Below are positions 8,144-16,906 of a DNA stretch of 64,000 nucleotides, one piece after another. The first letter of the stretch is position 1; each line of letters begins with the position of its first letter. The stretch spans positions 496,001-560,000 of the forward strand of contig NZ_BAABBV010000002.1 in assembly GCF_039538145.1 (NCBI RefSeq), given 5' to 3'. The notes under the pieces are model-generated. The model was not told where the DNA came from and ran no database searches. It was given only the letters and a program-made list of their open reading frames with translations. A program made the position numbers and the translations under genes. The DNA is from Gryllotalpicola daejeonensis. GTDB taxonomy: Bacteria > Actinomycetota > Actinomycetes > Actinomycetales > Microbacteriaceae.

Positions 8144-9402
8144 GCTGAGGTCCCTTTCAGTGCGTGGTTGTCGACGAGTTGCTGCAGCCACTGCTCGTAG
8201 CTGTCGATCGCGGCGTCTTCGGCGAGGTAGGCGTCGCGGAACTTGCGCCCGGCCATGCCGAGCCGGGCCCGTAGTGCCGAGTCGGCGCCGAGCCGGGTGA
8301 CCGCCTCGAACAGCGCGGCCGGGTCGCCGGGGTCGACGCGCACGCCGCCCCCGGAGACGTCCACTTCCGCGGCGCTGATGCTTGCGGCATCCGTCGCAGC
8401 CACAACGGGAAGCCCCGTGCTGAAATACGTCGTCAGCTTGCTCGGCACCGCCATCTCGGCGACCCCGGGCTTCTCATTGAGCAGCAGGATGTCGGCGCTG
8501 TTCAGCGCCTCTTCGAACTCGCCGTCGGGCAGCGAGTCGAGGAACTGCACATTGCTGAGACCTGCGGCCAGCTCGACGAGCCGCTCCTTCTGGCTGCCGC
8601 CGCCCGTGAACACGACGCGCACCGGGTACTGCGTCGCCTCGGCGATGCGCGCCATCTCGACGATGTTCTCGAGGCCCTGCTTCACGCCCATGTTGCCGGT
8701 GTGCATGAGCACGAGCTCGTCGGGCGACCAGCCGAGGCGCAGCCGCACGGCCTGGCGGTCGATCGCGCGGTCGACGGCGCCCACCGAGGTCCAGTTCCTG
8801 ATCACGCCGACGCGGCCCGGCTCGACGCGCAGCTTGTCGACGACCTGATCGCGGAAGCGCGAGTGGATGAGTGCGACGCCGTCTGCCGCGCCGAGGGTGG
8901 CCGACTCGACGCGGGAGAGCGCCTGCACCGCTGCGCCCGTGCCGCCCTGAGTCTCGGCCGCGCCGAGGCTGTAGAGATCCTGCACCCACACCACGGTGGC
9001 GGCGCGGCGGGTGAAGAGCCGCGCCCGCAGCAGTACCAGCGAGCAGGCGAACAGCGCCGGCGAGGGCAGCACGACGACGTCGGGCCGGCCCCACGAGGTG
9101 AGCAGCGCGCGAACCCCGAAGGTGAGCTCGCTGATCGCCCGAGGGATCCAGCTGGGGCGCTTCGGCACGTAGTGCCGCAGCCGGCGCACCGGCACGTCGT
9201 CGACGAGCTCGTCGCGGCGCCATTGGCCGTAGCCCTCGTGGATGCTCCACTCGGGGTAGTGCGGGTGGGTGGTGATCACCTGAACCCGGTGGCCACGCTT
9301 GTGCAGCCCCTGCGCAAGAGAGGACGTGTATCTCGCGATACCCGTGCGCTCCGGCGCGTAGTTCAACGAAATGATCGCCACACGGAGCGGTTGGTCGGTC
9401 AC
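8140..9402 (-). CDS. WcaI-like family 4 glycosyltransferase
   Basis: 420 residues, GT-B fold. N terminus RVAIISLNYAPERTGIARYT, then HRVQVITTHPHYPEW, which matches the WcaI/WbuB group (putative fucosyl or fucosamine transferases of colanic-acid-type polymers). The nucleotide-binding half has GNMGVKQGLENIVE and EKPGVAEMAVPSKLTTYFS. The start is GTG at 9402 with a strong TAGGAGG 7 nt before it; a longer open frame to 9648 crosses the promoter region and is not used. It heads the unit with gmd and fcl, which supports (but does not prove) use of GDP-fucose. Confidence 0.9.
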   Translation of the reverse strand: MTDQPLRVAIISLNYAPERTGIARYTSSLAQGLHKRGHRVQVITTHPHYPEWSIHEGYGQWRRDELVDDVPVRRLRHYVPKRPSWIPRAISELTFGVRALLTSWGRPDVVVLPSPALFACSLVLLRARLFTRRAATVVWVQDLYSLGAAETQGGTGAAVQALSRVESATLGAADGVALIHSRFRDQVVDKLRVEPGRVGVIRNWTSVGAVDRAIDRQAVRLRLGWSPDELVLMHTGNMGVKQGLENIVEMARIAEATQYPVRVVFTGGGSQKERLVELAAGLSNVQFLDSLPDGEFEEALNSADILLLNEKPGVAEMAVPSKLTTYFSTGLPVVAATDAASISAAEVDVSGGGVRVDPGDPAALFEAVTRLGADSALRARLGMAGRKFRDAYLAEDAAIDSYEQWLQQLVDNHALKGTSA

Positions 9403-9465
9403 CGCAAACCTCCTAGGTCGGTAGGAAGGTCTCCTTGTGTCGTGTGGGCAATGTAACAAGATTCG

Positions 9466-9484
9466 TACCCCCCGTATAGGGGTA
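9466..9484 (-). promoter_or_regulatory. C-tract/G-tract palindrome, unit GT-gmd-fcl
   Basis: TACCCCCCGTATAGGGGTA, 64-82 bp upstream of the GTG at 9402. One of five similar sites, one per EPS transcription unit. Confidence 0.5.
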
Positions 9485-9526
9485 GAGCGAAAAGCAACAC
9501 GTCGTTTACACGCCGTCTTCGCGCCG

Positions 9527-10771
9527 CTAATAGGCGGCCTCAGCCTCGTCTGCCGCGGCTTCGCGCGCCGGCGCGCGCCGACCATCATGGCCGGCTTCGA
9601 CGGGCGCTGCGGATGCCTCGGCCGCACGCAGCTCGCGTGAGGCGTCACGCTGCCGGGAGTTCAGGAAGTGCCGCTCGACGAGGAAGAACATGAGCCAGCT
9701 GACGCCCAGCGCGAGCGGCACGGCGACGAAGGTCAGCACGAGGTAGTTCGCGACGAGCGGCAGATCCAGCGGCAGCAGCACGAGGTTCGCCAGGCCGATC
9801 AGCGGGCTGTGCACGAGGTAGATGCTGTACGACGTCAGGCCGAGGAAGAGCATCGGCCGCGAGCCGAAGAAGCCCGTCACGATGTTGCGGCGACCGGCGA
9901 TGGCGAGGCGGCCCAGCGCGACGAGGGCGGCCGCGGTCAGGCATCCCATCACCAGCTCGATCAACCAGCCGTGCTCGCGGACGACGGGCAGCGCGCGATA
10001 CGCGACCGCGACGACGACGAGTCCCGCGGCGAGCGCGGCGGGCTCGATCCAGCGCCTGCTCGGCACGACGAACGTGAGGCGTGCGGCGAGCATGCCGATC
10101 GCGAACAGTCCGAGCAGCCACGGGTGGGCGAAGGTGGCGACGCCGAAGAGAGCGGGAACGATGCTTGCAGCGACCGTGATGCCGACGGCGACCCAGGCGC
10201 CGCAGAACCGCCACAGCAACAGGATGAGCGGCATCAGGAAGTAGATCTGGAACTCGACGGCCACCGACCACATGGGGCCGTTGATCTGCTCGATCCAGTC
10301 GTGGTTCAGATCCTGCAGCATGAACAGGTGGCTCGCGACCCCGCCGAACGTCACGGGAATCTTGGAGTCCCACTGGGTGTCGTGCGGCGCGCGCATCAGC
10401 GGGATGGCGGCGATCAGCACGACCGTGAAGGCGAGGGCGGCGTAGTACGGCGGCAGAATGCGCTTGGCGCGCCGGAAGATGTAGCTCCCGAAGCCCCTCG
10501 AGTACCAGCTGGAGCCGTTGCGGGCCATCGGCAGCATGAGCACGTAGCCGGACAGCACGATGAATACCGGCACGCCGAGGTAGCCGTGGCCGATGATCAG
10601 GCGCGGGATCGCGAGGTCTGAGCTCGCGACCGCCTGACCGCTGAGGCCGGTGAAGAGCCACGCGTGATAGAGCACCACGACGACGGCCGCGAGGCCGCGG
10701 ATTCCGTCGAGGTAGGGGAACTCGATGCGTGTGCCTGCTCGCGCAGGCGCGGACGTAGACATAGAGGGCAT
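9527..10771 (-). CDS. acyltransferase family 3 (OafA/YrhL-like)
   Basis: 414 residues, about ten membrane helices. The N-terminal signature FPYLDGIRGLAAVVVVLYHA includes the conserved Arg and His of the AT3 family; GHGYLGVPVFIVLSGYVL and MWSVAVEFQIYF follow, all in canonical order. Such enzymes O-acetylate or otherwise acylate surface glycans using cytoplasmic acyl donors. The start is uncertain: ATG at 10771 (used here) or ATG at 10762, with no strong Shine-Dalgarno. It is a single-gene unit inside the EPS cluster, divergent from the WcaF-like gene. The C terminus is Ala/Glu-rich and not conserved in appearance. Confidence 0.9.
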   Translation of the reverse strand: MPSMSTSAPARAGTRIEFPYLDGIRGLAAVVVVLYHAWLFTGLSGQAVASSDLAIPRLIIGHGYLGVPVFIVLSGYVLMLPMARNGSSWYSRGFGSYIFRRAKRILPPYYAALAFTVVLIAAIPLMRAPHDTQWDSKIPVTFGGVASHLFMLQDLNHDWIEQINGPMWSVAVEFQIYFLMPLILLLWRFCGAWVAVGITVAASIVPALFGVATFAHPWLLGLFAIGMLAARLTFVVPSRRWIEPAALAAGLVVVAVAYRALPVVREHGWLIELVMGCLTAAALVALGRLAIAGRRNIVTGFFGSRPMLFLGLTSYSIYLVHSPLIGLANLVLLPLDLPLVANYLVLTFVAVPLALGVSWLMFFLVERHFLNSRQRDASRELRAAEASAAPVEAGHDGRRAPAREAAADEAEAAY

Positions 10772-10803
10772 CACCGCCGTGGGAAGAGTTGGTCGGAACT
10801 CAT

Positions 10804-10817
10804 CCCCCGTTCGGGGG
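10804..10817 (-). promoter_or_regulatory. C-tract/G-tract palindrome, acyltransferase gene
   Basis: Perfect CCCCCGTTCGGGGG, 33-46 bp upstream of the ATG at 10771. Confidence 0.5.
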
Positions 10818-10880
10818 CGTAGCGGCCATGCTACGGAGGACACCTGACAATCGGTAGCCCAGGTTTTACATTCGCAGGGT

Positions 10881-10898
10881 GTCCCCCGTTTACGGGAC
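10881..10898 (+). promoter_or_regulatory. C-tract/G-tract palindrome, WcaF-like gene
   Basis: GTCCCCCGTTTACGGGAC, 18-35 bp upstream of the GTG at 10916. TAACCT at 10903-10908 could be a -10 box, giving a nearly leaderless message. Confidence 0.5.
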
Positions 10899-10915
10899 AT
10901 GGGTAACCTGCACTC

Positions 10916-11503
10916 GTGACGGATGCCGACAACCCGCCCGTGATTCCTCTTGCTTCCGCGCCTGGGGCGCGCGAGTCGTGGGACCGCCCGCTGTGGGTGG
11001 TTCTGCTCTGGGCCGTGTGCGAGCTGCTGTTCGTGTCATCGGCGTGGCAGTTGAGCTCACGGCTGCGCATCGCCGTGCTGCGGGCGTTCGGGGCCGAGAT
11101 CGGCTCGGGGGTCATCATGCGGCCGCGCATCCGCGTGCGCTTCCCGTGGAAGCTGCACATCGGAGCCGACAGCTGGATCGGCGAGGGCGTGTGGCTGCAC
11201 AACCAGAACCACATCTACATCGGCAATGACGTCGTCATCTCGCAGGAGACGCTGCTGACGACCGGCTCGCATCGGCACCGCCGCGACATGGCGCTCGTCA
11301 CCCGGCCGATCGTGATCGAGCCGGGCGTGTGGATCACCTCGCGCTGCATGGTGCTCGGCGGCGCACACGTCGGGCGCTCGGCGCTCGCGCGGCCGATGAC
11401 CGTCGTCTCCGGCACGGTGCCGCCGAACGCCGTCGTCGCCGGTCGTGACGGCGAGGTCGTCGGAACGCGGTTCCCCGCCGAGGCGGAGGAGCGCCGCCGG
11501 TGA
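10916..11503 (+). CDS. WcaF-like hexapeptide-repeat acetyltransferase
   Basis: 195 residues with left-handed beta-helix hexad repeats: IGSGVIMRPRIRV, LHIGADSWIGEGVWL, IYIGNDVVISQETLL, then TTGSHRHRRD (catalytic His region typical of WcaF) and IVIEPGVWITSRCMVLGG. Expected to transfer acetyl from acetyl-CoA to a sugar hydroxyl of the EPS repeat unit. An N-terminal hydrophobic stretch (VVLLWAVCELLFVSSAW) is common in this group. The start is GTG at 10916. Its stop overlaps the next gene as GTGA, forming a two-gene unit with the glycosyltransferase. Confidence 0.9.
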   Translation: MTDADNPPVIPLASAPGARESWDRPLWVVLLWAVCELLFVSSAWQLSSRLRIAVLRAFGAEIGSGVIMRPRIRVRFPWKLHIGADSWIGEGVWLHNQNHIYIGNDVVISQETLLTTGSHRHRRDMALVTRPIVIEPGVWITSRCMVLGGAHVGRSALARPMTVVSGTVPPNAVVAGRDGEVVGTRFPAEAEERRR

Positions 11504-12630
11504 GGATCGCGCATGTCGTGACCTACGTGTCGGAGGACGGCGCGTTCGGCGGCCCCGTCGCCGTCGCGGTGGCCCAGACAGCCGAGCTCGCGCGCCGTGG
11601 TCACCAGGTCGAGCTGCTCGCCGGGTGGGATGGGAAAGCGCAGCTGGCCGTGCCCGGCGTCGCCGTGCGGCTGTTCCCGGTGAGCGCGCTGCCCGTCGGC
11701 GGCTTCAGCGGGCTGCGGGCACCCGAGTTGGCGCGCCGGCTGCTACCCCGCGCGGGATCGCTCGACGCCGTCCACCTGCACCTCGCACGCGACCTGATCA
11801 CACTGCCGCTGGCCGCGCGCCTCGCGCGCTCAGGGCGCCCGTTCATCGTGCAGCCGCACGGCATGGTGATGCCGGACGCGCGCCCGAAGACCCGCCTCTT
11901 CGATGCCGTGTGGACGAAACGCACCCTGCGCGCAGCATCGACCGCTTTCGCGCTGACCGATCGGGAAGAGGCCGGTCTCGCCGCCGTCGGCGGCGACGGC
12001 GTGCGGGTCGAGAGGATCGCCAACGGCATCGATGCGCGACCGACGGCGGATGCCGCACGCGATGCCGCTCACCCCGAGGTGCTGTTCCTCGCCCGGCTGC
12101 ACCCGCGCAAGCGCGTGATGGCGTTCGCGCGGGCGGCCGCGCTGCTGGCGGAGCGCGGCAGTCCTGCCCGGTTCACCGTGGTCGGCCCCGATGAGGGCGA
12201 TCTCGCCGAGCTGCAGCGCTTCATCGCCGAGCACCCCGCGGTTCCGTTGCGCTACGAGGGCGCGATCTCGCAGGGCGCCGCGCGGGGGCGCATCGCGCAG
12301 GCATCCGTCTATGTCCTGCCCTCGTTCGGCGAGGTGTTCCCGATGACGGTGCTCGAGGCGCTTTCGGCCGGAACGCCGGTGGTGCTCACGAGCGACTGCG
12401 GAATCGCGGACGAGCTCGCTCAGCGCGGGGCGGGGCACGTCACCGACGGCAGCCCAGGGGAGCTGGCGGACGCCGTCTCTGCTCTGCTCTCAGACGCGAG
12501 CGCCTGGTCGGCTGCGGTCGCGGCCGGCTCGGCGAGCATCACCGAGGTCTTCGGGATCGGGGCCGTGGCCGATCGACTCGAGGCGGCATACGCCGACGCG
12601 GGCGCCCGGGTCGCTCTCGCCGTGCGCTGA
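11500..12630 (+). CDS. family 4 glycosyltransferase
   Basis: 376 residues, GT-B fold. N terminus RIAHVVTYVSEDGAFGGPVA, then PFIVQPHGMVMPDARPKTR. The C-terminal donor-binding motif is LPSFGEVFPMTVLEALSAGT (E-x7-E type). Start GTG at 11500, overlapping the WcaF-like stop. Donor and acceptor are unknown. Its last 211 bp are also covered, on the other strand, by the open frame of the polymerase gene that converges on it. Confidence 0.9.
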   Translation: MRIAHVVTYVSEDGAFGGPVAVAVAQTAELARRGHQVELLAGWDGKAQLAVPGVAVRLFPVSALPVGGFSGLRAPELARRLLPRAGSLDAVHLHLARDLITLPLAARLARSGRPFIVQPHGMVMPDARPKTRLFDAVWTKRTLRAASTAFALTDREEAGLAAVGGDGVRVERIANGIDARPTADAARDAAHPEVLFLARLHPRKRVMAFARAAALLAERGSPARFTVVGPDEGDLAELQRFIAEHPAVPLRYEGAISQGAARGRIAQASVYVLPSFGEVFPMTVLEALSAGTPVVLTSDCGIADELAQRGAGHVTDGSPGELADAVSALLSDASAWSAAVAAGSASITEVFGIGAVADRLEAAYADAGARVALAVR

Positions 12631-14063
12631 TCGGCCACGCCGCGAGCTGTTTCGGGTTCGGAATCGCCGCCGTCTGCCGCGGCTCGGGCGCGCCACGTCG
12701 CGTTCGAGACCGCGATCAGCGACGACAGCAGCAAGAACGTGGGGAACCCGCGGTTCTCGGGCGGGAAGCCGTTCACCAGGGTGACGAGCGTCAGCACCGT
12801 CACGATGGCGGCGAAGGTGCGGCCGAACGCCGTGCTGCCGGTCTCGGGGCGGGCGAGCTTCCACAGGGCGATGAAGAACAGCAGCAGCGCGAGCACCAGC
12901 ACGGCGGTGCCGAAGACACCGAACTTCTCGAGCGGCACGAGCGGCGAGTCCAGCGTGAACACGTTCGCGCCGATCTGGCCGGTCGCGACATTGATCATGT
13001 CGTGGCCGAAGCCCCAGCCGAAGGTGGGCTTGAGCTGCCACTGCTGGTGCAGCCACGTCAGTGCGCGCAGGCGCGCCTGCGCCGACTGGTCATTCGTGAT
13101 CGCCGAGAACCCGTCGGTGAGGAAGCGCTGGAAGAACGCGTAGCGGCCGACGGCAGTGTCGTTAGAGCTGGCGCTGTAGTTCAGCACGACGATGAAGCCG
13201 ATCACGGCCGCGGCGACCGCCGTGAGCACCCGTGCGGTCTTCGCGAAGAACCCCCCGCCGCCGACGGCGACGGCGACGAGCAGCGCGATGACGCACTGCA
13301 CGATCGTCTGACGGCCGCCCGCGACGACCATGATGCCCATCAGGGCGAGTGCAGCCACGAGCCAGGCCACGCCGCGCAGCCGGCCGGAGGTGAAGCGGGC
13401 GAGGCACAGGGCGAGCGTGGCGAAGACCACGAACGACGACGCCAGCCCGAACTGCTGGCTGTCACCGCCCTGCTCGGCCGCGCGGCGCCCGAGCCAGGCG
13501 ACCGAGAACGAATAGGCGCCGATGACCCCTGCGAGCAGCGCGAGGACCGAGACTGCCCGTGGGGCGAGGCGGAAACCGGCCTCGACGCCGATGAGCACGG
13601 CCATGGGCAGCAGCAGGTAGTTGAGCGCATCGCGCATCCATGCGTCGATCGCCACGCTGTTCCAGCTCAGCGCGATGAGCTGCCACAGCAGGAAGGCCGA
13701 AAGGATGCCGACCGCGCAGAAGACGAGCCGGACCCCCGATCGCGCCCGGGCGGTGAGGTCAGGCATCCGTCTGATCAGCGACAGCAGCGCCCAGATGGCG
13801 AGCACGCCCGCGACCCCGATGAATGCTGCTTTCACCCCCGTCGGGATCGTGGCGACCTGAAACAGGAAGATCGACCCGAAGACGATGACCGACGACCACG
13901 TGAGTGCGACGTCGAAGCGCACGAGCACCAGCGCGACGCACACGCCGATGAGGACGAAGGGCAGGATACCTGCTTCGAGCCCGACGAAGACGAGCACCGC
14001 CACCGCTGCGGCACCGGCCAGCGCCGCGATCAGGGTCAGTTGAAAGCTCCCCCGCTGCGTCAT
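12420..14063 (-). CDS. Wzy-like O-antigen/EPS polymerase with antisense tail
   Basis: 547 residues from the ATG at 14063 (TTG at 14093 would overlap the upstream stop). About ten membrane helices; the large periplasmic loop holds the Wzy_C/WaaL-like pattern RYAFFQRFLTDGF, LRALTWLHQQW, PTFGWGFGHDMIN. Such proteins polymerise or ligate undecaprenyl-linked repeat units at the outer face of the membrane. After the last helix (FLLLSSLIAVSNATW) about 90 Ala/Thr/Ser-rich residues follow, the last 70 being the reverse strand of the converging glycosyltransferase gene. That tail is probably not functional. It ends a long coupled operon. Confidence 0.8.
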   Translation of the reverse strand: MTQRGSFQLTLIAALAGAAAVAVLVFVGLEAGILPFVLIGVCVALVLVRFDVALTWSSVIVFGSIFLFQVATIPTGVKAAFIGVAGVLAIWALLSLIRRMPDLTARARSGVRLVFCAVGILSAFLLWQLIALSWNSVAIDAWMRDALNYLLLPMAVLIGVEAGFRLAPRAVSVLALLAGVIGAYSFSVAWLGRRAAEQGGDSQQFGLASSFVVFATLALCLARFTSGRLRGVAWLVAALALMGIMVVAGGRQTIVQCVIALLVAVAVGGGGFFAKTARVLTAVAAAVIGFIVVLNYSASSNDTAVGRYAFFQRFLTDGFSAITNDQSAQARLRALTWLHQQWQLKPTFGWGFGHDMINVATGQIGANVFTLDSPLVPLEKFGVFGTAVLVLALLLFFIALWKLARPETGSTAFGRTFAAIVTVLTLVTLVNGFPPENRGFPTFLLLSSLIAVSNATWRARAAADGGDSEPETARGVADQRTARATRAPASAYAASSRSATAPIPKTSVMLAEPAATAADQALASESRAETASASSPGLPSVTCPAPR

Positions 14064-14076
14064 GCGCGGCAGGTTT

Positions 14077-15558
14077 TCAAGCGTTCCTGACAATTGGAGG
14101 GGTTGACAGCTCGGGGCCGGGATCGGCAGTCCGCCGCGTACAGAGCCAGGTGAAGAGCACCAGCGTGACGAGTCCGGCCATGGACTGCAGCAGCGATCCG
14201 CGCAGCACGATCAGCTGGTATGCCGCGACCAAGGGGACGAGCATCGAGACGAAGCTCGACTGAGAGAGTGCATCGCGCGAGCGCCGTTCGAAGCGCCCGG
14301 TGACGACTCCGAGAATCAGGAAGACAATCACGACCAACGGGAATCCGCCGTCGATGTATGCCTCGGCCTGCAGCGGTGACGACAGGTTCGTGAAGACGTA
14401 GCCCTGATGAGTCGCGACGAGAACCCCGGTATCGAGAGACTTCCCGGACCAGAGCGACCGCGGCACGAAGAACAGCAGCGAGCTCAGCAGTTGACGCCCG
14501 CCGGTGTGACCGAGGTCGCCGACGTACAGCGTCGTGTTCGCGATCTGCTGGAACGCGTCATAGTCGCCGCTGCGCAGAGAGTCGACAACGCTGCCCCTGA
14601 CTGAGAAGGCGCCTCCGGTGCGGCGGAAGGCGTTGAGCGCGGGGAAGAGAAACGCGATGCCGGCGAGGATGCCGGCGCCGAGGTACATCATGCGGGCGCG
14701 CCCCAGCGGCCACACGACGGCCAGCACGAGCCCCGAGGCGACGGCCGCAACGCGGTAGCGCGCGGTCGAGGTCGGGTTCGAGACGAGCACCGTCAGGGCA
14801 ACGAGCAGCAGTAGCCAGAGCCAGCCTCGCGACAGCATCCCCAGGCGCTTCGCCCTGATGAAGAGGTAGGCGACGACGAAGACGGTCGTGACCATGAGCG
14901 CGGTGTTGATGGCGGCGGTGACGTTGTCCACGGCGCCGGCGTTGCCGAGCGCGATGGCCTGGGAGCGCTCCTGCCGACCGTTGACGAGGCTCGCGACGCC
15001 GACGCGGGCGATCTCGATGACGCAGATCACGATCGCGAGCGGCGCCGCCAGCCGCAGACGTGCGGTGGAGAGGACGTAGCGGGCCGGCCGCAGCGGCTTC
15101 GTGTCGGTGCGCCAGGAGGTCAGCACGCCGAGGTCGTAGCAGACGAACGAGACCAGGATCAGGCTGCACACCGTGACCATGGTCGGCTCGGGGATGCTGC
15201 CCGGCCACGGCCATTTGCCTGCGCTCAACTGCGCGAACGGGGCCAGGCCGAAGAAGACCCAACTGAAGATCCAGAAGAAGAGCTGCAGGATCTGGTCACG
15301 GCCGTTGAACAGCACCATCGTCATACGCACGCCTGCGTAGGCATTGACGAGCAGCAGCAGGAAGGTGCCCGAGTTCAAGAACACGAGCGAGCTGAGGTAG
15401 GCGGGCACACCTATGCCGATGAGCAGCAGGGCGCCCGGGAAGAGACCGTAGACGACCGCGATCGAGCGGTCAGAGCCGGCGGCGGTCGGCGCCGGTGCCG
15501 TGAGCTTCGACGCCGGCCGGTTCGCCGGCGGGCTCGGCACGCGCGCCGTCGTGCTCAT
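14077..15558 (-). CDS. second Wzy-like polysaccharide polymerase
   Basis: 493 residues, about twelve membrane helices after a Pro/Ala-rich cytoplasmic start. The region NAFRRTGGAFSVRGSV...SGDYDAFQ and FFVPRSLWSGKSLDTG followed by PLQAEAYIDGGFPLV resembles the oligosaccharide repeat-unit polymerase (Wzy/EpsG-type) family rather than the Wzy_C type of its neighbour. The start ATG overlaps the upstream stop by one base (TGATG). Two polymerase-type genes in tandem is unusual: one may polymerise and the other ligate or act on a second glycan. Confidence 0.8.
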   Translation of the reverse strand: MSTTARVPSPPANRPASKLTAPAPTAAGSDRSIAVVYGLFPGALLLIGIGVPAYLSSLVFLNSGTFLLLLVNAYAGVRMTMVLFNGRDQILQLFFWIFSWVFFGLAPFAQLSAGKWPWPGSIPEPTMVTVCSLILVSFVCYDLGVLTSWRTDTKPLRPARYVLSTARLRLAAPLAIVICVIEIARVGVASLVNGRQERSQAIALGNAGAVDNVTAAINTALMVTTVFVVAYLFIRAKRLGMLSRGWLWLLLLVALTVLVSNPTSTARYRVAAVASGLVLAVVWPLGRARMMYLGAGILAGIAFLFPALNAFRRTGGAFSVRGSVVDSLRSGDYDAFQQIANTTLYVGDLGHTGGRQLLSSLLFFVPRSLWSGKSLDTGVLVATHQGYVFTNLSSPLQAEAYIDGGFPLVVIVFLILGVVTGRFERRSRDALSQSSFVSMLVPLVAAYQLIVLRGSLLQSMAGLVTLVLFTWLCTRRTADPGPELSTPPIVRNA

Positions 15559-15971
15559 CAGCTCAGCGCGCCTTCGGTTCGCGGCCTCACGACGGCGATT
15601 CCCGCAAGCAGCGCGGCGATGCGGAAGCCCAGCGCTCCTCGCACGGACGGGAGTCCGCCGTCACCGGCGATGGCGAGAGACCCGATGCCCTCGTTGAGCA
15701 GCACGCGGCGCCAGCGCCACGGACCGATCAGTGCGCCGAGCAGCAGGCGAGCCCGCCCACGCGAGTCGGTGACGCTGAAGCTGCGCGTCACCAGAATCGG
15801 CTGCGCCCCCGCCTTGACCGCCTGCCGGTACTGATCTTGGTGCGACACCAGCACGAAGTCCGCTGCCGCGAGCAGCTCGCGAGGAATCCGATCGACGTCG
15901 CCTGCCCTCGGCAGCGCGAGCGCGCGAACCTGACGCTGCTGCGCCGGTGCGGGCATCGTCGCCGCGCTCAT
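15558..15971 (-). CDS. hypothetical protein of the EPS operon
   Basis: 137 residues, start ATG 15971 overlapping the upstream stop (ATGA). Not recognised. Seen: an Arg/Ala-rich soluble N half with AADFVLVSHQDQYRQAVKAG and PILVTRSFSVTDSRGRAR, then hydrophobic segments LLLGALIGPWRW and GFRIAALLAGIAVV that could touch the membrane. The pattern 'FVLV.H..QY..A...GA.PI.VTR' could be a degenerate glycan-enzyme core, but nothing decisive is visible. Tight overlap on both sides shows that it is translated with the EPS genes. Confidence 0.75.
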   Translation of the reverse strand: MSAATMPAPAQQRQVRALALPRAGDVDRIPRELLAAADFVLVSHQDQYRQAVKAGAQPILVTRSFSVTDSRGRARLLLGALIGPWRWRRVLLNEGIGSLAIAGDGGLPSVRGALGFRIAALLAGIAVVRPRTEGALS

Positions 15972-16906
15972 GACGCCACCCACTGTGCGCGCCACGCGTC
16001 GATCTCTACGCGGGGCAGGTGCAGCGTCTTCGGCTGAGGCGAGTCGAGCAGTGCCGCGATGCGGTCGAGCGCGTGCCGCGACGGCGCGACCAGGCCCACC
16101 GAGCGCGCGATCTCGCGTGCGCGGTTGTCGATGCTCAGGATGAGCGTCGGGACGCCCTGCTGCATCGCGCGAATCCCGCCGTGCAGCCGCAGGCCGACGT
16201 AGGCGGTCGACGGCTCGCGCAACTCGGCGTCGAAGGCTGCGAGCTCCGGCGGAATGAGTCGGACCTCGTCGCCGGCGATGCTGCGCAGGTAGCGCTCATC
16301 GCCCGGTCCCTGCGGCCAGTAGAGAACCTCCTCGAATCGCGTTTCGAGCAGGTCGATCAGGCGGCGGTCGGCGAGCGGGTCCTGGTTGTAGTCCGTGAAC
16401 GTCGCGATCACGCGGCGCTGACCACCCGGCAGGTTCTGGCGAGTGACGCCCCACAGCGTGGGGCAGCTCGTGTGCAGGGCGCGTACCTTCGCCGCCGCCA
16501 GCCGCCTCGCCGAGTACTCGTCGCGCACCGCCCAGGGGCGGCCGGAGCTCAGCGACCGCAGCCAGCGCGCACTGAACGGATCGATGCCACCGGTCTGGTA
16601 CTGCCACCACCCGACGCCGAAGGTCGTCAGCTTCCCGCGCGTCAGCTCGATGTCCTTCTTCGCCCACTGCCATGGCGAGCGGAAGCGCATGTTGTCGGCG
16701 AGCAGGTTGGTGCCCGAGACCACGACCTCGTCCGCCTCTCGCAGCAGCGCCCTGCTGTCGTCGCTCAGGTGCCCGTGCATCGGGATCGTCTGCACGTCGA
16801 CACCCGCCGCGCGCAGCGGGTTCACGAACTCGCGGTGCACGGCATCGGAGATGATCTGGTCACCGAGGTTGGTGGATTTCAGCCCGGGGTCGACAAGGAC
16901 GATCAT
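15968..16906 (-). CDS. polysaccharide pyruvyl transferase family protein
   Basis: 312 residues. N terminus MIVLVDPGLKSTNLGDQIIS with the TNLGD motif of the CsaB/PS_pyruv_trans family. Later come VVSGTNLLADN, PWAVRDEYSARRLA and YVGLRLHGGIRAMQQGVPTL, the last being the conserved R-H-G region of the second Rossmann half. These enzymes move pyruvate from phosphoenolpyruvate to a sugar as a ketal; some homologues act otherwise. The start ATG is at 16906, overlapping the upstream stop by one base. Second member of this family in the cluster (other at 20725). Confidence 0.9.
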   Translation of the reverse strand: MIVLVDPGLKSTNLGDQIISDAVHREFVNPLRAAGVDVQTIPMHGHLSDDSRALLREADEVVVSGTNLLADNMRFRSPWQWAKKDIELTRGKLTTFGVGWWQYQTGGIDPFSARWLRSLSSGRPWAVRDEYSARRLAAAKVRALHTSCPTLWGVTRQNLPGGQRRVIATFTDYNQDPLADRRLIDLLETRFEEVLYWPQGPGDERYLRSIAGDEVRLIPPELAAFDAELREPSTAYVGLRLHGGIRAMQQGVPTLILSIDNRAREIARSVGLVAPSRHALDRIAALLDSPQPKTLHLPRVEIDAWRAQWVAS

